Origin: Streptomyces sp. I6
Lineage (GTDB): Bacteria; Actinomycetota; Actinomycetes; Streptomycetales; Streptomycetaceae
DNA: 64,000 nucleotides
Reading direction: 5' to 3'
Assembly: GCA_003725745.1 (NCBI GenBank)
Contig: RHDP01000001.1
Coordinates: forward strand, 1,519,501 to 1,583,500
Shown here: piece by piece, positions 27,417 through 35,989 of the stretch
Layout: each line of letters begins with the position of its first letter
Numbering within the stretch: position 1 is the stretch's first letter
Notes under the pieces: generated by a model
What the model was told of the DNA's origin: nothing
Database searches by the model: none
What the model saw: only the letters and a program-made list of their open reading frames with translations
Program-made: the position numbers and the translations under genes

Positions 27417-29243
27417 GTGACCACCAACGCATCCGACGTGTCCACGATGGACACCCCCCGTCTCCCTGCCCGCGAGACCTTCCAGGCGCTCTACCGCCAC
27501 TTCCGGCCCCACCGCTGGACCGTCGCGTTCGGGGCCCTTTTCGCCCTCCTCGGGGCCGCGAGCGGTCTGCTCCAACCACTGGCCGCGAAGGCCCTGGTGG
27601 ACCGGCTCGGCGCGGGCGAGTCCATCAACGGGATCCTGCTGGTGCTCACCGCCCTCGTGGTGCTCGGCACGGCGATCCACGCCGTCGGGGCCTATGTGCT
27701 GGAGCGCACCGCCGAGTCGGTCGTGCTCGCCGCCCGCCGGACGCTCATCGGCCGACTGCTGAGACTGCGGCTGCCGGAGGTGGAGCGGACCCAGCCGGGC
27801 GACCTGATGTCCCGGGTCACCTCGGACACCACCCTGCTGCGCGCCGTGACCACCCAGTCGATCGTCTCGGCGTTCACCGGGTCCCTCTCCTTCGTCGCGA
27901 CGCTCGTGATGATGGCGGTCATGGACGCCGTGCTGCTCGGCGTCACCGTGGGGGTGATCGTGCTGGTCGGCGGCGCCGCCGCGCTGGCGATGCCCAGGAT
28001 CGCGCGGGCCACCCAGCGGGCGCAGGAGGCGGTCGGGGAGATCTCCACCGTGCTGGAGCGGGTGTTCGGCGCGTTCCGCACGGTCAAGGCGTCGGGCGCC
28101 GAGGAGCGTGAGACCGCCGTCGTGGAGGCGGCGGCGCGGCGGGCGTGGCGGTACGGGGTGCGGACGGCCAAGTGGCAGTCGGTCGCCGGCTCGTCCGTGG
28201 GGCTCGCCGTACAGGTCTCGTTCCTGGCGGTGCTGGGCATCGGAGGGGCGAGGGTCGCGTCGGGGGCGATATCCGTCTCCACGCTGATGGCGTTCCTGCT
28301 CTATCTCTTCTATCTGATCGGGCCGGTGACGGAGCTGGTGGAGGCGGCGTCCCAGTACCAGGTGGGCTCGGCGGCGGTCGCCCGTATCGCGGAGGCGGAG
28401 CGGCTGGAGACGGAGGAACTGCCTCCGGCCGGCCCCGCACGGCCGCACGCCCCCGGCGAGGCCCCGTCCGCGCGGTACGAGGCCATGTCCGTACGCTACG
28501 AGGCCGCGTCCGTACGGTTCGAGGACGTCTCCTTCAGGTACCGGGACGATCTGCCGTACGTCCACCGCGGTGTCACCTTCGAGGTCCCCGGCGCCGGCAT
28601 GACGGCGTTCGTCGGCCCGTCGGGAGCGGGCAAGACGACGGTCTTCGGTCTTGTCGAGCGGTTCTACGAGGCGACCGGCGGCCGGGTGGTGGTCGACGGG
28701 CGGGACGTACGGGACTGGCCGCTGACCGAACTGCGCGCCGCCATCGGCTATGTGGAGCAGGACGCACCGGTGCTGGCCGGGACGCTGAGGGAGAACCTGG
28801 TGTTCGCCGCCCCCGGCGCGACGGAGGACGAGATCCGGGACGTCCTCGTACGGGCGAGGCTGGACGGGCTCGTGGACCGGCTGCCGGACGGTCTGGAGAC
28901 GGTGGTCGGGCACCGCGGCTCCAAGCTGTCGGGCGGCGAGCGCCAGCGGGTGGCGATAGCCCGGGCGCTGCTGCGCCGGCCCCGGCTGCTGCTCCTCGAC
29001 GAGGCCACGTCGCAGCTCGACGCGGTCAACGAACTGGCGCTCCGGGACGTCGTCGCCGAGATCGCCCGTGAGGTGACGGTGCTGGTGGTCGCCCACCGGC
29101 TCTCCACCGTGACGCTGGCCGACCGGATCGTGGTGATGGACGCCGGGCGGGTTCGTGCGATCGGCACCCACGCGCGGCTGGTGGCGGAGGACCCGCTGTA
29201 CGGGGAACTGGCGGCGACGCAGTTCCTGTCGTCGGCCCGTTGA
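27417..29243 (+). CDS. ABC exporter, fused [14 protein letters not shown]
   Basis: 608-residue half-transporter working as homodimer. Six membrane helices cover about 30-320. The nucleotide-binding domain has Walker [10 protein letters not shown] with K406, signature [16 protein letters not shown], Walker [10 protein letters not shown] and the His-loop VVAHRLST. A short repeat [19 protein letters not shown] links the domains. This is the ABCB/MsbA-like multidrug or lipid exporter class; substrate unknown. GTG 27417 chosen; an ATG at residue 11 is possible. Confidence 0.92.
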   Translation: MTTNASDVSTMDTPRLPARETFQALYRHFRPHRWTVAFGALFALLGAASGLLQPLAAKALVDRLGAGESINGILLVLTALVVLGTAIHAVGAYVLERTAESVVLAARRTLIGRLLRLRLPEVERTQPGDLMSRVTSDTTLLRAVTTQSIVSAFTGSLSFVATLVMMAVMDAVLLGVTVGVIVLVGGAAALAMPRIARATQRAQEAVGEISTVLERVFGAFRTVKASGAEERETAVVEAAARRAWRYGVRTAKWQSVAGSSVGLAVQVSFLAVLGIGGARVASGAISVSTLMAFLLYLFYLIGPVTELVEAASQYQVGSAAVARIAEAERLETEELPPAGPARPHAPGEAPSARYEAMSVRYEAASVRFEDVSFRYRDDLPYVHRGVTFEVPGAGMTAFVGPSGAGKTTVFGLVERFYEATGGRVVVDGRDVRDWPLTELRAAIGYVEQDAPVLAGTLRENLVFAAPGATEDEIRDVLVRARLDGLVDRLPDGLETVVGHRGSKLSGGERQRVAIARALLRRPRLLLLDEATSQLDAVNELALRDVVAEIAREVTVLVVAHRLSTVTLADRIVVMDAGRVRAIGTHARLVAEDPLYGELAATQFLSSAR

Positions 29244-29307
29244 CGACGGCGCGCCCGCGGGCACCGGCCTGCGGGCAGGGGCGCCGGGCCGGGGCCCTGG
29301 GCAAGGA

Positions 29308-29346
29308 GGCCGGGCAGAGCGGCCGGGCAGAGCGGCCGGGCAGAGC
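29308..29346 (+). repeat. 13-bp tandem repeat, three copies
   Basis: GGCCGGGCAGAGC repeated three times perfectly, with a decaying fourth copy. It lies in the gap between the ABC gene and a convergent small gene. Confidence 0.8.
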
Positions 29347-29414
29347 GGCCGGGAGCATCGGGCACCGGCCGGCGGGCACGGGGCACGGCCCCGGACGCCG
29401 TCCCACCGGGGAGG

Positions 29415-29456
29415 CCGCGGCCCACCGCGCCGCGTCGGCGGAGCGGTGGGCCGCGG
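29415..29456. terminator. bidirectional terminator hairpin
   Basis: 14-bp perfect stem CCGCGGCCCACCGC / GCGGTGGGCCGCGG with 14-base loop between convergent genes. Confidence 0.7.
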
Positions 29457-29459
29457 GGA

Positions 29460-29666
29460 TCAGCCCTCGGCGTGCAGGCTCATGGGGCCGTAGACGCGGC
29501 CGCCGTCCTCGTAGAGGAAGACCTGGTCGGCGCCGCCCTCCCGGAGCTCGCGCCAGACCTCACCGATCCAGGACTCGGCATCCCCCTGAGTGCTGAACTC
29601 CTCCGGCTCGACGGCCGGCTGGACCTCCGTCCCGTCGGACTTCTCGAACCGCCACGTCCATGCCAT
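29460..29666 (-). CDS. conserved small hypothetical protein (68 aa)
   Basis: MAWTWRFEKSDGTEVQ at the start, an acidic helix WIGEVWRELREGGADQVFL and a final YGPMSLHAEG. It looks like a compact alpha/beta protein widespread in Streptomyces; function unknown. The ATG at 29666 is preceded by GGAGGCGCAC, a good ribosome site. It runs divergently from cobU. Confidence 0.75.
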   Translation of the reverse strand: MAWTWRFEKSDGTEVQPAVEPEEFSTQGDAESWIGEVWRELREGGADQVFLYEDGGRVYGPMSLHAEG

Positions 29667-29776
29667 GTGCGCCTCCTGGTCCCACCACGTGACCGCGGTG
29701 CCGCTCGTCCCTGCCGATCACCTTGCTGCCCGCAGCGTAGCCGGGCGCGCACCCGCCGCGGGGACGCGGGAAGATC

Positions 29777-30982
29777 GTGACCGTGGAACTGACTCTGCTC
29801 GGCACCGGAGCCCCCACCGGGCTCCCCCGCCCCGACTGCCCCTGCGCCGTCTGCGCCACCGCCCGCGGCGACCGGGCGCGCGCCGCCACGGCCCTGCTCG
29901 TGGACGGCGCGCTGCTGCTCGACCTGACGCCCGGTGCCGCGCTCGCGGCCGCCCGCGCGGGCCGTTCGCTGGTGGGCGTACGACAGGTACTGCTGTCGCA
30001 CCCGCACAGCGGGCCCGCGGTGGAGCTGCCCGCGGGGCTGCCGACGGCCGGTCGGGTGCCGGACGGCCAGGAGCTGACGCTGATCAGCGGTCACCGGGTG
30101 CGGGCCGTGGCCCTGGACTCGCCGGGCACCGGCTACGAGGTGGCCTCACCGGACGGGGAGCGGATTCTGTACCTGCCGCCGGGCGGGGCGCCGGCCGGGG
30201 CCACGGACGGCGACCCCCTCCCCTACGACATGGTCGTGGCCGATGTGCTGGGGCGGCCGGACGGCCTGGCGAAGCTGCGGGGGAGGGGCGCGGTCGGCCC
30301 GGCGACCGACGTGATCGCCGTCCACATCGACCACGACGCTCTGCCCGCCCCCGAGCTGGACCGGCGGCTGGGCGCCTCGGGGGCCAGGACGGTGCCGGAC
30401 GGTACGACGCTGTACGTGGGCGAGTACCAGGACGCACCGGACGTGCCCCGGCGCACCCTCGTCACCGGCGGTGCGCGGTCCGGGAAGTCGCTGGAGGCCG
30501 AGCGGCGGCTGGAGACGTTCCCCGGCGTCGTGTACGTGGCGACGAGCGGGACGCGCGGCGACGACGCCGAGTGGGCGGAACGGGTCGCCGCCCACCGTGA
30601 GCGCCGGCCGGGGAGCTGGCGGACCCTGGAGACCTGCGACCTGGTCCCGCTGCTGGCCGGAAACGGACCGCCGCTGCTCATCGACTGCCTGGCGCTGTGG
30701 CTGACGGACGCGATGGACCAGGTGGGCGCCTGGGACGACGAGCGCTGGGAGGCGGCCGGCCGCACGGCTCTGCGCCTGCGCACGGCCGCCCTCGTCGAGG
30801 CTCTGCGCGGTACGCGCCGTACGGTCGTCGCCGTGACCAACGAGGTCGGTTCGGGCATCGTCCCCGCGACCGCCTCGGGCCGCCGTTTCCGCGACGAGCT
30901 GGGCCGTCTGAACGCGGCGTTCGCCGCCGAGTGCGAGCATGTGGTGCTGATGGTGGCGGGGCAGGCGATCCCGCTGCGGTGA
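29777..30982 (+). CDS. cobU: adenosylcobinamide kinase/guanylyltransferase with N-terminal MBL-like domain
   Basis: 401 residues. The C-terminal half (about 228-401) is CobU/CobP, which phosphorylates adenosylcobinamide and adds GMP. P-loop VTGGARSGKS with K237, and LLIDCLALWLTD and VTNEVGSGIVP motifs are seen. The N-terminal 210 residues look like a metallo-beta-lactamase fold of the PhnP type (ELTLLGTGAPTGLPRPDCPC), but the HxHxDH metal site is reduced to LSHPHSGPA, so it is likely inactive as a hydrolase. Start GTG 29777, or 29783. First of the late cobalamin genes here. Confidence 0.9.
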   Translation: MTVELTLLGTGAPTGLPRPDCPCAVCATARGDRARAATALLVDGALLLDLTPGAALAAARAGRSLVGVRQVLLSHPHSGPAVELPAGLPTAGRVPDGQELTLISGHRVRAVALDSPGTGYEVASPDGERILYLPPGGAPAGATDGDPLPYDMVVADVLGRPDGLAKLRGRGAVGPATDVIAVHIDHDALPAPELDRRLGASGARTVPDGTTLYVGEYQDAPDVPRRTLVTGGARSGKSLEAERRLETFPGVVYVATSGTRGDDAEWAERVAAHRERRPGSWRTLETCDLVPLLAGNGPPLLIDCLALWLTDAMDQVGAWDDERWEAAGRTALRLRTAALVEALRGTRRTVVAVTNEVGSGIVPATASGRRFRDELGRLNAAFAAECEHVVLMVAGQAIPLR

Positions 30983-31052
30983 CGGCGGTCCGCAGGGTTC
31001 TCACCTGCCCGGGCCGACGCGGCCCGGGCGCCGAACACCGTGCGCGTGCCGG

Positions 31053-31058
31053 TACTGT
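31053..31058 (+). promoter_or_regulatory. -10 box of cobT
   Basis: TACTGT seven bases before ATG 31066; indicates leaderless transcription independent of cobU. No cobalamin riboswitch is visible upstream. Confidence 0.5.
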
Positions 31059-31065
31059 TCGGCGA

Positions 31066-32220
31066 ATGAGCTCGCTGAATCTCGACGACTTCTCCGACCT
31101 GATCGAGCGCCCCGACAGCGGTGTACGGCGCGACGCCGAGGAACGCCGGGAACGGCTGGCCGTGCCGCCGGGCGCTCTGGGCCGGCTGGACGAGCTGGGT
31201 GAGTGGCTGGCGGCGGCGCAGGGTGCCGTGCCGGTACGGGCCGTCGAACGGCCCCGGGTGGTGCTGTTCGCCGGGGACCACGGGGTGGCGGAGCTGGGTG
31301 TGTCCGGCCGGGCCGCGGGGACCGCGCACGAGCTCGTGCGTTCCGTGCTGGACGGGGTGAGCCCCGTCGCGGTGCTGGCCCGGCGGGCGGGCGTGCCGGT
31401 GCGGGTCGTGGACGCCGGCCTGGACTGCGACCCGGGCCTGCTGCCGCAGGACGTCGTCCGGCACCGGGTGCGGCGCGGGAGCGGGCGGATCGACGTCGGG
31501 GACGCGCTCACCCGGGAGGAGGCCGAGCAGGCGGTGCGCCTCGGGGTGGCGATCGCCGACGAGGAGGCGGACGCCGGCACCGACCTGGTCGTACTCGGCG
31601 ATCTCAGCGTGGGCGGTACGACGCCCGCCGCCACGCTCGTGGCCGCGTTGTGCGGTACGGACGCCTCCGTCGTCACCGGACGCGGCGGCGCCGGCATCGA
31701 CGATCTGGCGTGGATGCGCAAGTGCGCGGCGATCCGAGACGCGCTTCGCCGGGCCCGGCCCGTGCTGGGCGACCAGCTGGCGCTGCTGACGGCCGTGGGC
31801 GGCGCGGATCTGGCCGCGACGACGGGGTTCCTGCTGCAGGCCGCGGTACGGCGGATGCCGGTGATCCTGGACGGGGTGGTGTCGGCGGCGTGCGCCCTCG
31901 TCGCCCAGCGGGCGGCGTTCCGGGCGCCGGACTGGTGGCTGGCGGGTCAGGTCAGTGGGGAGCCGGCCCAGGCGAAGGCGCTCGACCGGATGGCCCTGGA
32001 GCCGCTGCTCGATCACGGGGTCACCGCCGGGGAGGGCACCGGCGCCCTTCTCGCACTCCCCCTGGTCCAGGCGGCCGCGGCGCTCGCCGCCGAGCTGCCC
32101 GAACGCGCGGCCGCCACCGGGGACGGCACCGGGAGCGGCACCGGGGACGCCACCGGGGACGCGAGCCCGGCCGGGTCCGGGAGCGAGAACCCGGCCGCCG
32201 CCGAGGACGACAGCCGCTGA
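31066..32220 (+). CDS. cobT: nicotinate-nucleotide--dimethylbenzimidazole phosphoribosyltransferase
   Basis: 384 residues. CobT makes alpha-ribazole phosphate from nicotinate mononucleotide and dimethylbenzimidazole for the lower ligand of B12. VVLFAGDHGVAELGVSG, DLVVLGDLSVGGTTPAATL and the catalytic-Glu region GEGTGALLALPLVQAAAA are clear. The last 45 residues (AATGDGTGSGTGDATGD onward) are a Gly/Thr-rich extension absent from the usual family length of about 350. Start set by the leaderless promoter. Confidence 0.95.
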   Translation: MSSLNLDDFSDLIERPDSGVRRDAEERRERLAVPPGALGRLDELGEWLAAAQGAVPVRAVERPRVVLFAGDHGVAELGVSGRAAGTAHELVRSVLDGVSPVAVLARRAGVPVRVVDAGLDCDPGLLPQDVVRHRVRRGSGRIDVGDALTREEAEQAVRLGVAIADEEADAGTDLVVLGDLSVGGTTPAATLVAALCGTDASVVTGRGGAGIDDLAWMRKCAAIRDALRRARPVLGDQLALLTAVGGADLAATTGFLLQAAVRRMPVILDGVVSAACALVAQRAAFRAPDWWLAGQVSGEPAQAKALDRMALEPLLDHGVTAGEGTGALLALPLVQAAAALAAELPERAAATGDGTGSGTGDATGDASPAGSGSENPAAAEDDSR

Positions 32221-32724
32221 AGCGACCGGGTACGAGGGGCGGCGCCACCGGGCGACGCGACCCGCCCCACCACGCAGCCTCCACACCGGCACGCACCCGC
32301 TCCGGCACGCACCCGCTCCGCGAGACGCCGCTCCCGGTCCGCCGTCCTCGATCCCGCGATCCCGCGATCCCTCAGTGACTCAGTCCCTCAGTGACTCAGT
32401 GGCTCAGTGGCTCGATTCGCCGTACGCCGCTGCGGGAGAGCGGGGTCACTCCGGCACGGGTCAACTTCGCGGCGCGGCGCCGGGTCTTGGAACACGGTGC
32501 GACGCTCGGGGCGGGACCGTGCGGTGCCGCCCGGAACTCGCCGCCCGGCCTCCGGGCGGGTCCCTCCGGTGCTGGACCGAGTCGCCGTACCGCGCCCACG
32601 CCGAGTACCGACCCGTCCGGGAGCCACGTCCCATGCCCGCCCACGAGAGCGCCCACCCCCCGCCGACCGGCACCCTTCCCCGTCCGCCCGCACGGTCCCG
32701 CCACGCGCACCCGGCGGGCGGCCG
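32221..32724. repeat. intergenic region with tandem CTCAGTGA repeats
   Basis: 504 bases without a convincing gene. Positions 32,349-32,414 contain three CGATCCCG units followed by five copies of CTCAGTG/CTCAGTC-type octamers. The remainder is Pro/Arg-codon-like GC-rich sequence with no good start or ribosome site. Confidence 0.5.
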
Positions 32725-33531
32725 GTGAACCGGGCGGGTGCGTTCGCCCGCCGTGAGTGGGGGCCGCTGTACCGGACCGTGCGTACGGCACTGGCGGCGG
32801 GGACATGGCGCGCGATCCCCCTGACCCTCACCGCGGTCTGCCTCACCGCCCTCTGCCAGCTGGTGCAGAGCCGCTCCTGGGGCTACGGGCCGGTGCAGGG
32901 CATCGGGTCGGTGCGGGCCGGGGACCCACTCTGGCTGGCCGTGCTGCGCACCCCGCTCTCCCTGTTCGTCCCCGCGCTCGACCTGCCGGTGTGGGGGGCG
33001 CTGGCGCAGATCCTCCTGGTGTTCGGTATCGCCGAGATCTGCCTGGGCCGGCCGCGCACGCTGGCGGTCGCGTACGCGGCGACGCTCGCCGGGACGATGT
33101 ACGCCCGGGCCGGGGTCGCGCTCGGGCCGGATCATCCGCTCGGGCTGCCCGCCTCGGACGCCCGGGTCGTGGACACCGGGCCGTCGGCCGCCGTGGTCGG
33201 CCTCGCCGTGTACGTGTGCGTCCGGTACGCGGCCCGGTTCACGATGGGCCTGGTGGTCCTCGCCATGGTGGTGGAAGTGGTGGTCAAGCCCAATCTGGCC
33301 GGCAAGGAGCACCTGGCGGCGATCGCCGCGGTGTTCGTGGCGATCGCCGCGGCGGGCTGCTTTCAGCGCGTTTCGCGGTCCCTGCCCGGCCCGGGGGGAC
33401 CGGCCGCGGGCAGCCGGTCCGGGGCACCGCCGATCAGGTCCTGGATCCTGCGGCGCGGCCCGCTCCAGCGTCTGTCGTGGCGGAAGGCCCGCAGCATCGC
33501 CCTGGCCCGGGAGCGCGGGCGGTGCCGGTAG
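32725..33531 (+). CDS. polytopic membrane protein (rhomboid-like fold possible)
   Basis: 268 residues with about six hydrophobic segments (ALAAGTWRAIPLTLTAVCL, VWGALAQILLVFGIAEICL, MGLVVLAMVVEVVVKP among them). The spacing recalls rhomboid-like proteins, and DTGPSAAVVGLAVYVCV sits where a catalytic GxSG would be. GPSAA is not the canonical motif, so it may be an inactive relative. GTG start at 32725. Its last 56 codons are antisense to the end of the next gene, so either the proteins overlap tail to tail by 169 bases or the true stop is earlier. Lies inside the cob region. Confidence 0.6.
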   Translation: MNRAGAFARREWGPLYRTVRTALAAGTWRAIPLTLTAVCLTALCQLVQSRSWGYGPVQGIGSVRAGDPLWLAVLRTPLSLFVPALDLPVWGALAQILLVFGIAEICLGRPRTLAVAYAATLAGTMYARAGVALGPDHPLGLPASDARVVDTGPSAAVVGLAVYVCVRYAARFTMGLVVLAMVVEVVVKPNLAGKEHLAAIAAVFVAIAAAGCFQRVSRSLPGPGGPAAGSRSGAPPIRSWILRRGPLQRLSWRKARSIALARERGRCR

Positions 33532-34178
33532 AGGCGCTTGGCCCACGGTGAGGCGGGCCGGGCCAGTCGCAGCGCGCCGATGATCGCGACGAACGGCACC
33601 AGCGTGCCGATGATCGCCATGCGCGGCTTGCCCTTGAAGAGGGAGATCAGGACGAACATGAAGTTGACGGCGAGGGTCAGCAGGAAGGCCCGCCGGTCGT
33701 CGCGCTCCTCCTCGGACAGGTCGTTCACGCCGAGGGGCGCGAAGCCGCCGAGGGCGAGCAGCAGCAGGGCGGCGGTGAGGACGACGACTTCGACGCTCTT
33801 GCGGCCTTCCTCGGTCCAGTAGACGTCGTCCAGGTGGAGGATCAGCGCGAACTCGTCCAGCACGAGCCCGGCGCCCACCCCGAAGACCACGGCGAACACC
33901 ACGGTCCCGGGGCCGGTGTGCTGGCTGCTGGCGACCGAGCCGAAGCCGCCGATCACGGTGAGGACGACGCCGGGCACCACATGGTGGATATGGAGTCCGC
34001 CGGCCTTGACGTCGCCGAACGGGCCCTTGCCCGCCCGGATCATCCGGGTGACGGTCCGGGTGATCAGAAAGGTCAGGACGAACGAGGCCAGCGCGAGGAG
34101 CAGCGGGAGCTTTCCGGGCTCCAGGATGTTGCGGTAAAACCAGTGACCCATGCCACCCGCTCCCGTTTCGTCCGTCAT
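33363..34178 (-). CDS. conserved membrane protein with HIHH motif
   Basis: 271 residues. Helices are visible at about 20-40 (LPLLLALASFVLTFLI), 66-84, 95-115, 138-160 and 178-215. A conserved-looking GGLHIHHVVPGVVLTVIGG, and DEFALILHLDDVYW in the following loop, suggest a metal or active site within the membrane, but family function is unknown. The tail is very basic (RHRPRSRARAMLRAFRHDRR). ATG 34178 is favoured by a TAAATT -10 box four bases ahead; ATG 34151 is the alternative. Divergent from cobS. Confidence 0.75.
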   Translation of the reverse strand: MTDETGAGGMGHWFYRNILEPGKLPLLLALASFVLTFLITRTVTRMIRAGKGPFGDVKAGGLHIHHVVPGVVLTVIGGFGSVASSQHTGPGTVVFAVVFGVGAGLVLDEFALILHLDDVYWTEEGRKSVEVVVLTAALLLLALGGFAPLGVNDLSEEERDDRRAFLLTLAVNFMFVLISLFKGKPRMAIIGTLVPFVAIIGALRLARPASPWAKRLYRHRPRSRARAMLRAFRHDRRWSGPRRRIQDLIGGAPDRLPAAGPPGPGRDRETR

Positions 34179-34182
34179 GCGC

Positions 34183-34212
34183 AATTTACCGCCGCGGCGC
34201 ACCGGCTACGCT
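34183..34212. promoter_or_regulatory. back-to-back leaderless promoters (membrane gene / cobS)
   Basis: Plus strand: TACGCT at 34,207-34,212, seven bases before the cobS GTG. Minus strand: TAAATT at 34,188-34,183, four bases before ATG 34178. The two -10 boxes lie within 30 bases, so their polymerases should compete. Confidence 0.45.
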
Positions 34213-34219
34213 GCGCGCG

Positions 34220-35014
34220 GTGAGCTCCCACAACCCACCCGGCCTCGCGGGCATACGATTCGCCTTCGGCACCCTCACCGTGCTGCCCGTGCGCGTGACC
34301 CGCTGGGACCGCGACACCGCGCGCGCGGGGATGCGCTGGGCCCCGCTCGCCGGACTCGCCGTCGGCCTCTGCGCGGGGGCCGCGGGCGGACTGCTCCTGC
34401 TGCTGGGCGCCGGTCCGCTGTTCGCCGCCGTCGCCTCCGCCGCCGTGCCCGCGGCCCTCACCCGCGGCCTGCACCTGGACGGCCTCGCCGACACCGCCGA
34501 CGGACTGGGCAGCGGCAGACCCGCCGAGGACGCGTTGCGGATCATGAAGCAGTCGGACATCGGGCCGTTCGGGGTCACCACCCTGGTGTTCGTCCTGCTG
34601 GCCCAGGTCGCGGCGCTGTACGAGCTCTACGGCCGCGGCTGGGAGTACGGGGTGACGGCGGCGGCCGCCGCCGGTGCCGCCGCCCGGCTCGCGCTCACGC
34701 TCGCCGCCCGCACCGCCGTCCCGGCCGCACGGCCCGAGGGGCTGGGCGCCATGGTCGCCGCCACCGTGCCGGCGCGGCAGGCGCTGGGCATCGCGCTGCT
34801 GGTCACGACCGGTTTCGCCGCCTGGGGGACGCTGTTCGGCGGGTACGGGGCGCCGCGGCTCGCTCTGGCCGTGCTCGCCGGGGCCGCCGCCGCCGAACTG
34901 CTGCTGCGGCACTGCGTGCGCCGCTTCGGCGGGGTCACGGGCGATGTGTTCGGAGGGGTCGCGGAAACGGCGGCGACGGCGGCGCTGATCGCGCTCGCCG
35001 TCGGGTTCCGGTAG
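34220..35014 (+). CDS. cobS: adenosylcobinamide-GDP ribazoletransferase
   Basis: 264-residue integral membrane cobalamin synthase, joining adenosylcobinamide-GDP to alpha-ribazole as the last assembly step. The signature HLDGLADTADGLGSGRPAED (about residues 91-110) with acidic Mg-binding residues, and LRIMKQSDIGPFGVTTLV, are diagnostic. Six to seven hydrophobic helices. It completes the cobU-cobT-cobS set, separated from the other two by two membrane genes. Confidence 0.95.
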   Translation: MSSHNPPGLAGIRFAFGTLTVLPVRVTRWDRDTARAGMRWAPLAGLAVGLCAGAAGGLLLLLGAGPLFAAVASAAVPAALTRGLHLDGLADTADGLGSGRPAEDALRIMKQSDIGPFGVTTLVFVLLAQVAALYELYGRGWEYGVTAAAAAGAAARLALTLAARTAVPAARPEGLGAMVAATVPARQALGIALLVTTGFAAWGTLFGGYGAPRLALAVLAGAAAAELLLRHCVRRFGGVTGDVFGGVAETAATAALIALAVGFR

Positions 35015-35093
35015 CCGGCCGCGCGGCCCGCCGGCAATCCCCGGCTCGCCGGGCATCCGTGACTCGCCGCCGGAGCCGCCGAACGGCCGCGCC

Positions 35094-35165
35094 CGCCCGA
35101 CATCCACGGCCCGCCCGACATCCACGGCCCGCCCGACATCCACGGCCCGCCGGACGTCCACCGCC
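35094..35165 (+). repeat. 18-bp tandem repeat, four copies
   Basis: Three perfect units of CGCCCGACATCCACGGCC and a fourth with changes, between convergent cobS and the GH114 gene. Unit length and lack of spacers rule out CRISPR. Confidence 0.85.
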
Positions 35166-35223
35166 CGCCGGCGTCAGCAGGGCCTGCGCCAGGCGTCCAG
35201 CTCGTAGCGCTTCCGCATCGAAC

Positions 35224-35976
35224 TCAGCCCGAGCCGCCGCGACTGGGGCAGAAGCGGCTTGTCGGCAGCTCGTACTCGACGTGGAACACGGCCTTGCCCG
35301 CCTCGACGAACGGTGTCAGCGCCTCGCACTCCGCGTACTGGGCGCACTGCTCGTTGACCGCGAAGTCGAAGTCGCCGACGAGGGCCGGGATCTGGTCGAG
35401 GTCGTTCTTCAGCCCGACGGACAGCCCTCGCTCACGGGCCATCCGGGCGATCAGCCGGTTGTAGCGGAGCTGGTCGTCCGCGGTGAGGGGGAAACCGGTG
35501 TCGTTGGCGTAGCCGTCCATGTTGTCGGGCTCGATCGCGTCGAAGCCCTTGTCCCGGCACATGTCGAAGCGCCTGGCCATCAGCGGCTCCAGGACGTCCG
35601 TGCGGCGGATGTCGAGCCAGCGCTCCCCCTCCCAGCCGTTGCCCTTGCCCAGCAGCTCCGCGGGGAACTCGTCCGCGTCGGGGCGGAACTCCTCCCAGGC
35701 GCCGGTGGACAGGTAGCAGATCACCTTGCGGCCGCGCCGCTGGAGGTCGGCGACCGTGGACCCCGGGTGCTCGAAGCCGTCGATGTCGTACACCGGGACG
35801 TCCACGGTCGGGTCCAGGCGGCCGCTGAGCTGCCACTGCCACGGCGTCCCCGGCCCCGGCCGCCAGCGGGTGGTGCGCGGGGGCGCGGAGTCGTCGGGGG
35901 CCGAGGTGCAGCCGGCCAGCAGCACCAGGGCCACCAGCGGCAGCAGCAGGCTTCGTGTCCGGGCCGGCAGTCTCAT
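35224..35976 (-). CDS. GH114-like endo-alpha-1,4-polygalactosaminidase lipoprotein
   Basis: 250 residues. A lipoprotein signal (LLLPLVALVLLAGCTSAP) anchors it outside the cell. The TIM-barrel pattern of GH114 is clear: PVYDIDGFEH, KVICYLSTGAWEEFRPD, GFDAIEPDNMDGYAND with likely catalytic acids, and DFDFAVNEQCAQYAECE. Family members (fungal Ega3; the hydrolase domain of PelA) cut alpha-1,4-linked galactosamine polymers. ATG 35976 follows the membrane-protein stop by 13 bases, with AGGGAG. Placement last in the polysaccharide operon suggests trimming or release of its product. Confidence 0.88.
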   Translation of the reverse strand: MRLPARTRSLLLPLVALVLLAGCTSAPDDSAPPRTTRWRPGPGTPWQWQLSGRLDPTVDVPVYDIDGFEHPGSTVADLQRRGRKVICYLSTGAWEEFRPDADEFPAELLGKGNGWEGERWLDIRRTDVLEPLMARRFDMCRDKGFDAIEPDNMDGYANDTGFPLTADDQLRYNRLIARMARERGLSVGLKNDLDQIPALVGDFDFAVNEQCAQYAECEALTPFVEAGKAVFHVEYELPTSRFCPSRGGSG

Positions 35977-35989
35977 GTCCGGGACTCCC

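Noticed and set aside
32221-32724. Cobalamin riboswitch near the cob genes
   Set aside because: No B12-box-like sequence was found before cobU, cobT or cobS; their starts look leaderless.
34627-35139. Minus-strand frame starting with repeated MSGGPW units antisense to cobS
   Set aside because: The start is only the 18-bp repeat read in frame, and the remainder is antisense to a clear cobS.
35094-35165. Tandem repeat considered as CRISPR
   Set aside because: 18-bp units abut without spacers and no cas genes are present.
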